From contig NMRA01000001.1 of assembly GCA_002633005.1 (NCBI GenBank), positions 2,408,239 through 2,472,238 of the forward strand: a DNA stretch of 64,000 nt. Direction: 5' to 3'. The DNA comes from Phoronis australis. Lineage: Eukaryota > Phoronida > Phoronidae. Below, in pieces: positions 58,003-64,000 of this stretch. The notes beneath the pieces are model-generated. The model did no database searches, was not told the origin of the DNA, and worked only from the letters and a program-made list of their open reading frames with translations. Both the position numbers and the translations under genes were made by a program. How positions within the stretch are numbered: position 1 is the stretch's first letter; the number at the start of each line of letters is the position of its first letter.

Positions 58003-64000
<5,998 letters not shown>

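Overview
This is eukaryotic, metazoan nuclear DNA. Coding sequence is split into short exons with GT-AG introns, intergenic DNA is AT-rich and full of microsatellites, foldback elements and decayed LINE fragments, and single N characters mark assembly joins. The organism cannot be fixed from sequence alone. An intracellular trypsin-like protease with a ubiquitin-like region, an invertebrate-type Ly6 protein and the repeat content suit a marine invertebrate, perhaps a deuterostome; this is inference.

Region 1 (1-7.3 kb): no firmly supported gene. There is a possible unknown coding fragment on the minus strand (about 1.5-2.3 kb), a hAT-like miniature element, possible untranslated 5' exons and a long CAG tract. 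Region 2 (7.3-26.4 kb, plus strand): one large gene. Ten consecutive exons each encode exactly one ankyrin repeat, followed by a half repeat, a ubiquitin-like region, a linker of unknown type, and a trypsin-fold protease whose His, Asp and Ser sit on three separate exons. The simplest splice model closes in frame at 960 residues. The UBL-plus-protease order recalls FAM111 proteins, with an ankyrin array in front. This is the most interesting object in the window. Region 3 (26.4-32.7 kb): repeats, including a foldback element shared with an intron of the protease gene and a 352-bp duplication split by an N.

Region 4 (32.8-39.2 kb, minus strand): a three-exon gene for a small GPI-anchored Ly6/uPAR three-finger protein. 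Its large first intron holds a tandem array of diverged repeat units, each with a CTCF-like core, and an unrecognised exon-like segment. Region 5 (39.2-58 kb): gene-poor. It contains a LINE reverse transcriptase fragment with a destroyed catalytic box, a GTA microsatellite, a second CTCF-like array in opposite orientation, a foldback element beside it, a 1.7-kb TTAA-flanked element and a CA-rich microsatellite.

Region 6 (58.0 kb to the end, plus strand): the 5' half of MCCC2, the carboxyltransferase subunit of mitochondrial 3-methylcrotonyl-CoA carboxylase (leucine breakdown). It has a mitochondrial leader exon and six conserved exons, and runs off the right edge. The three genes show no functional connection; they are independent neighbours.
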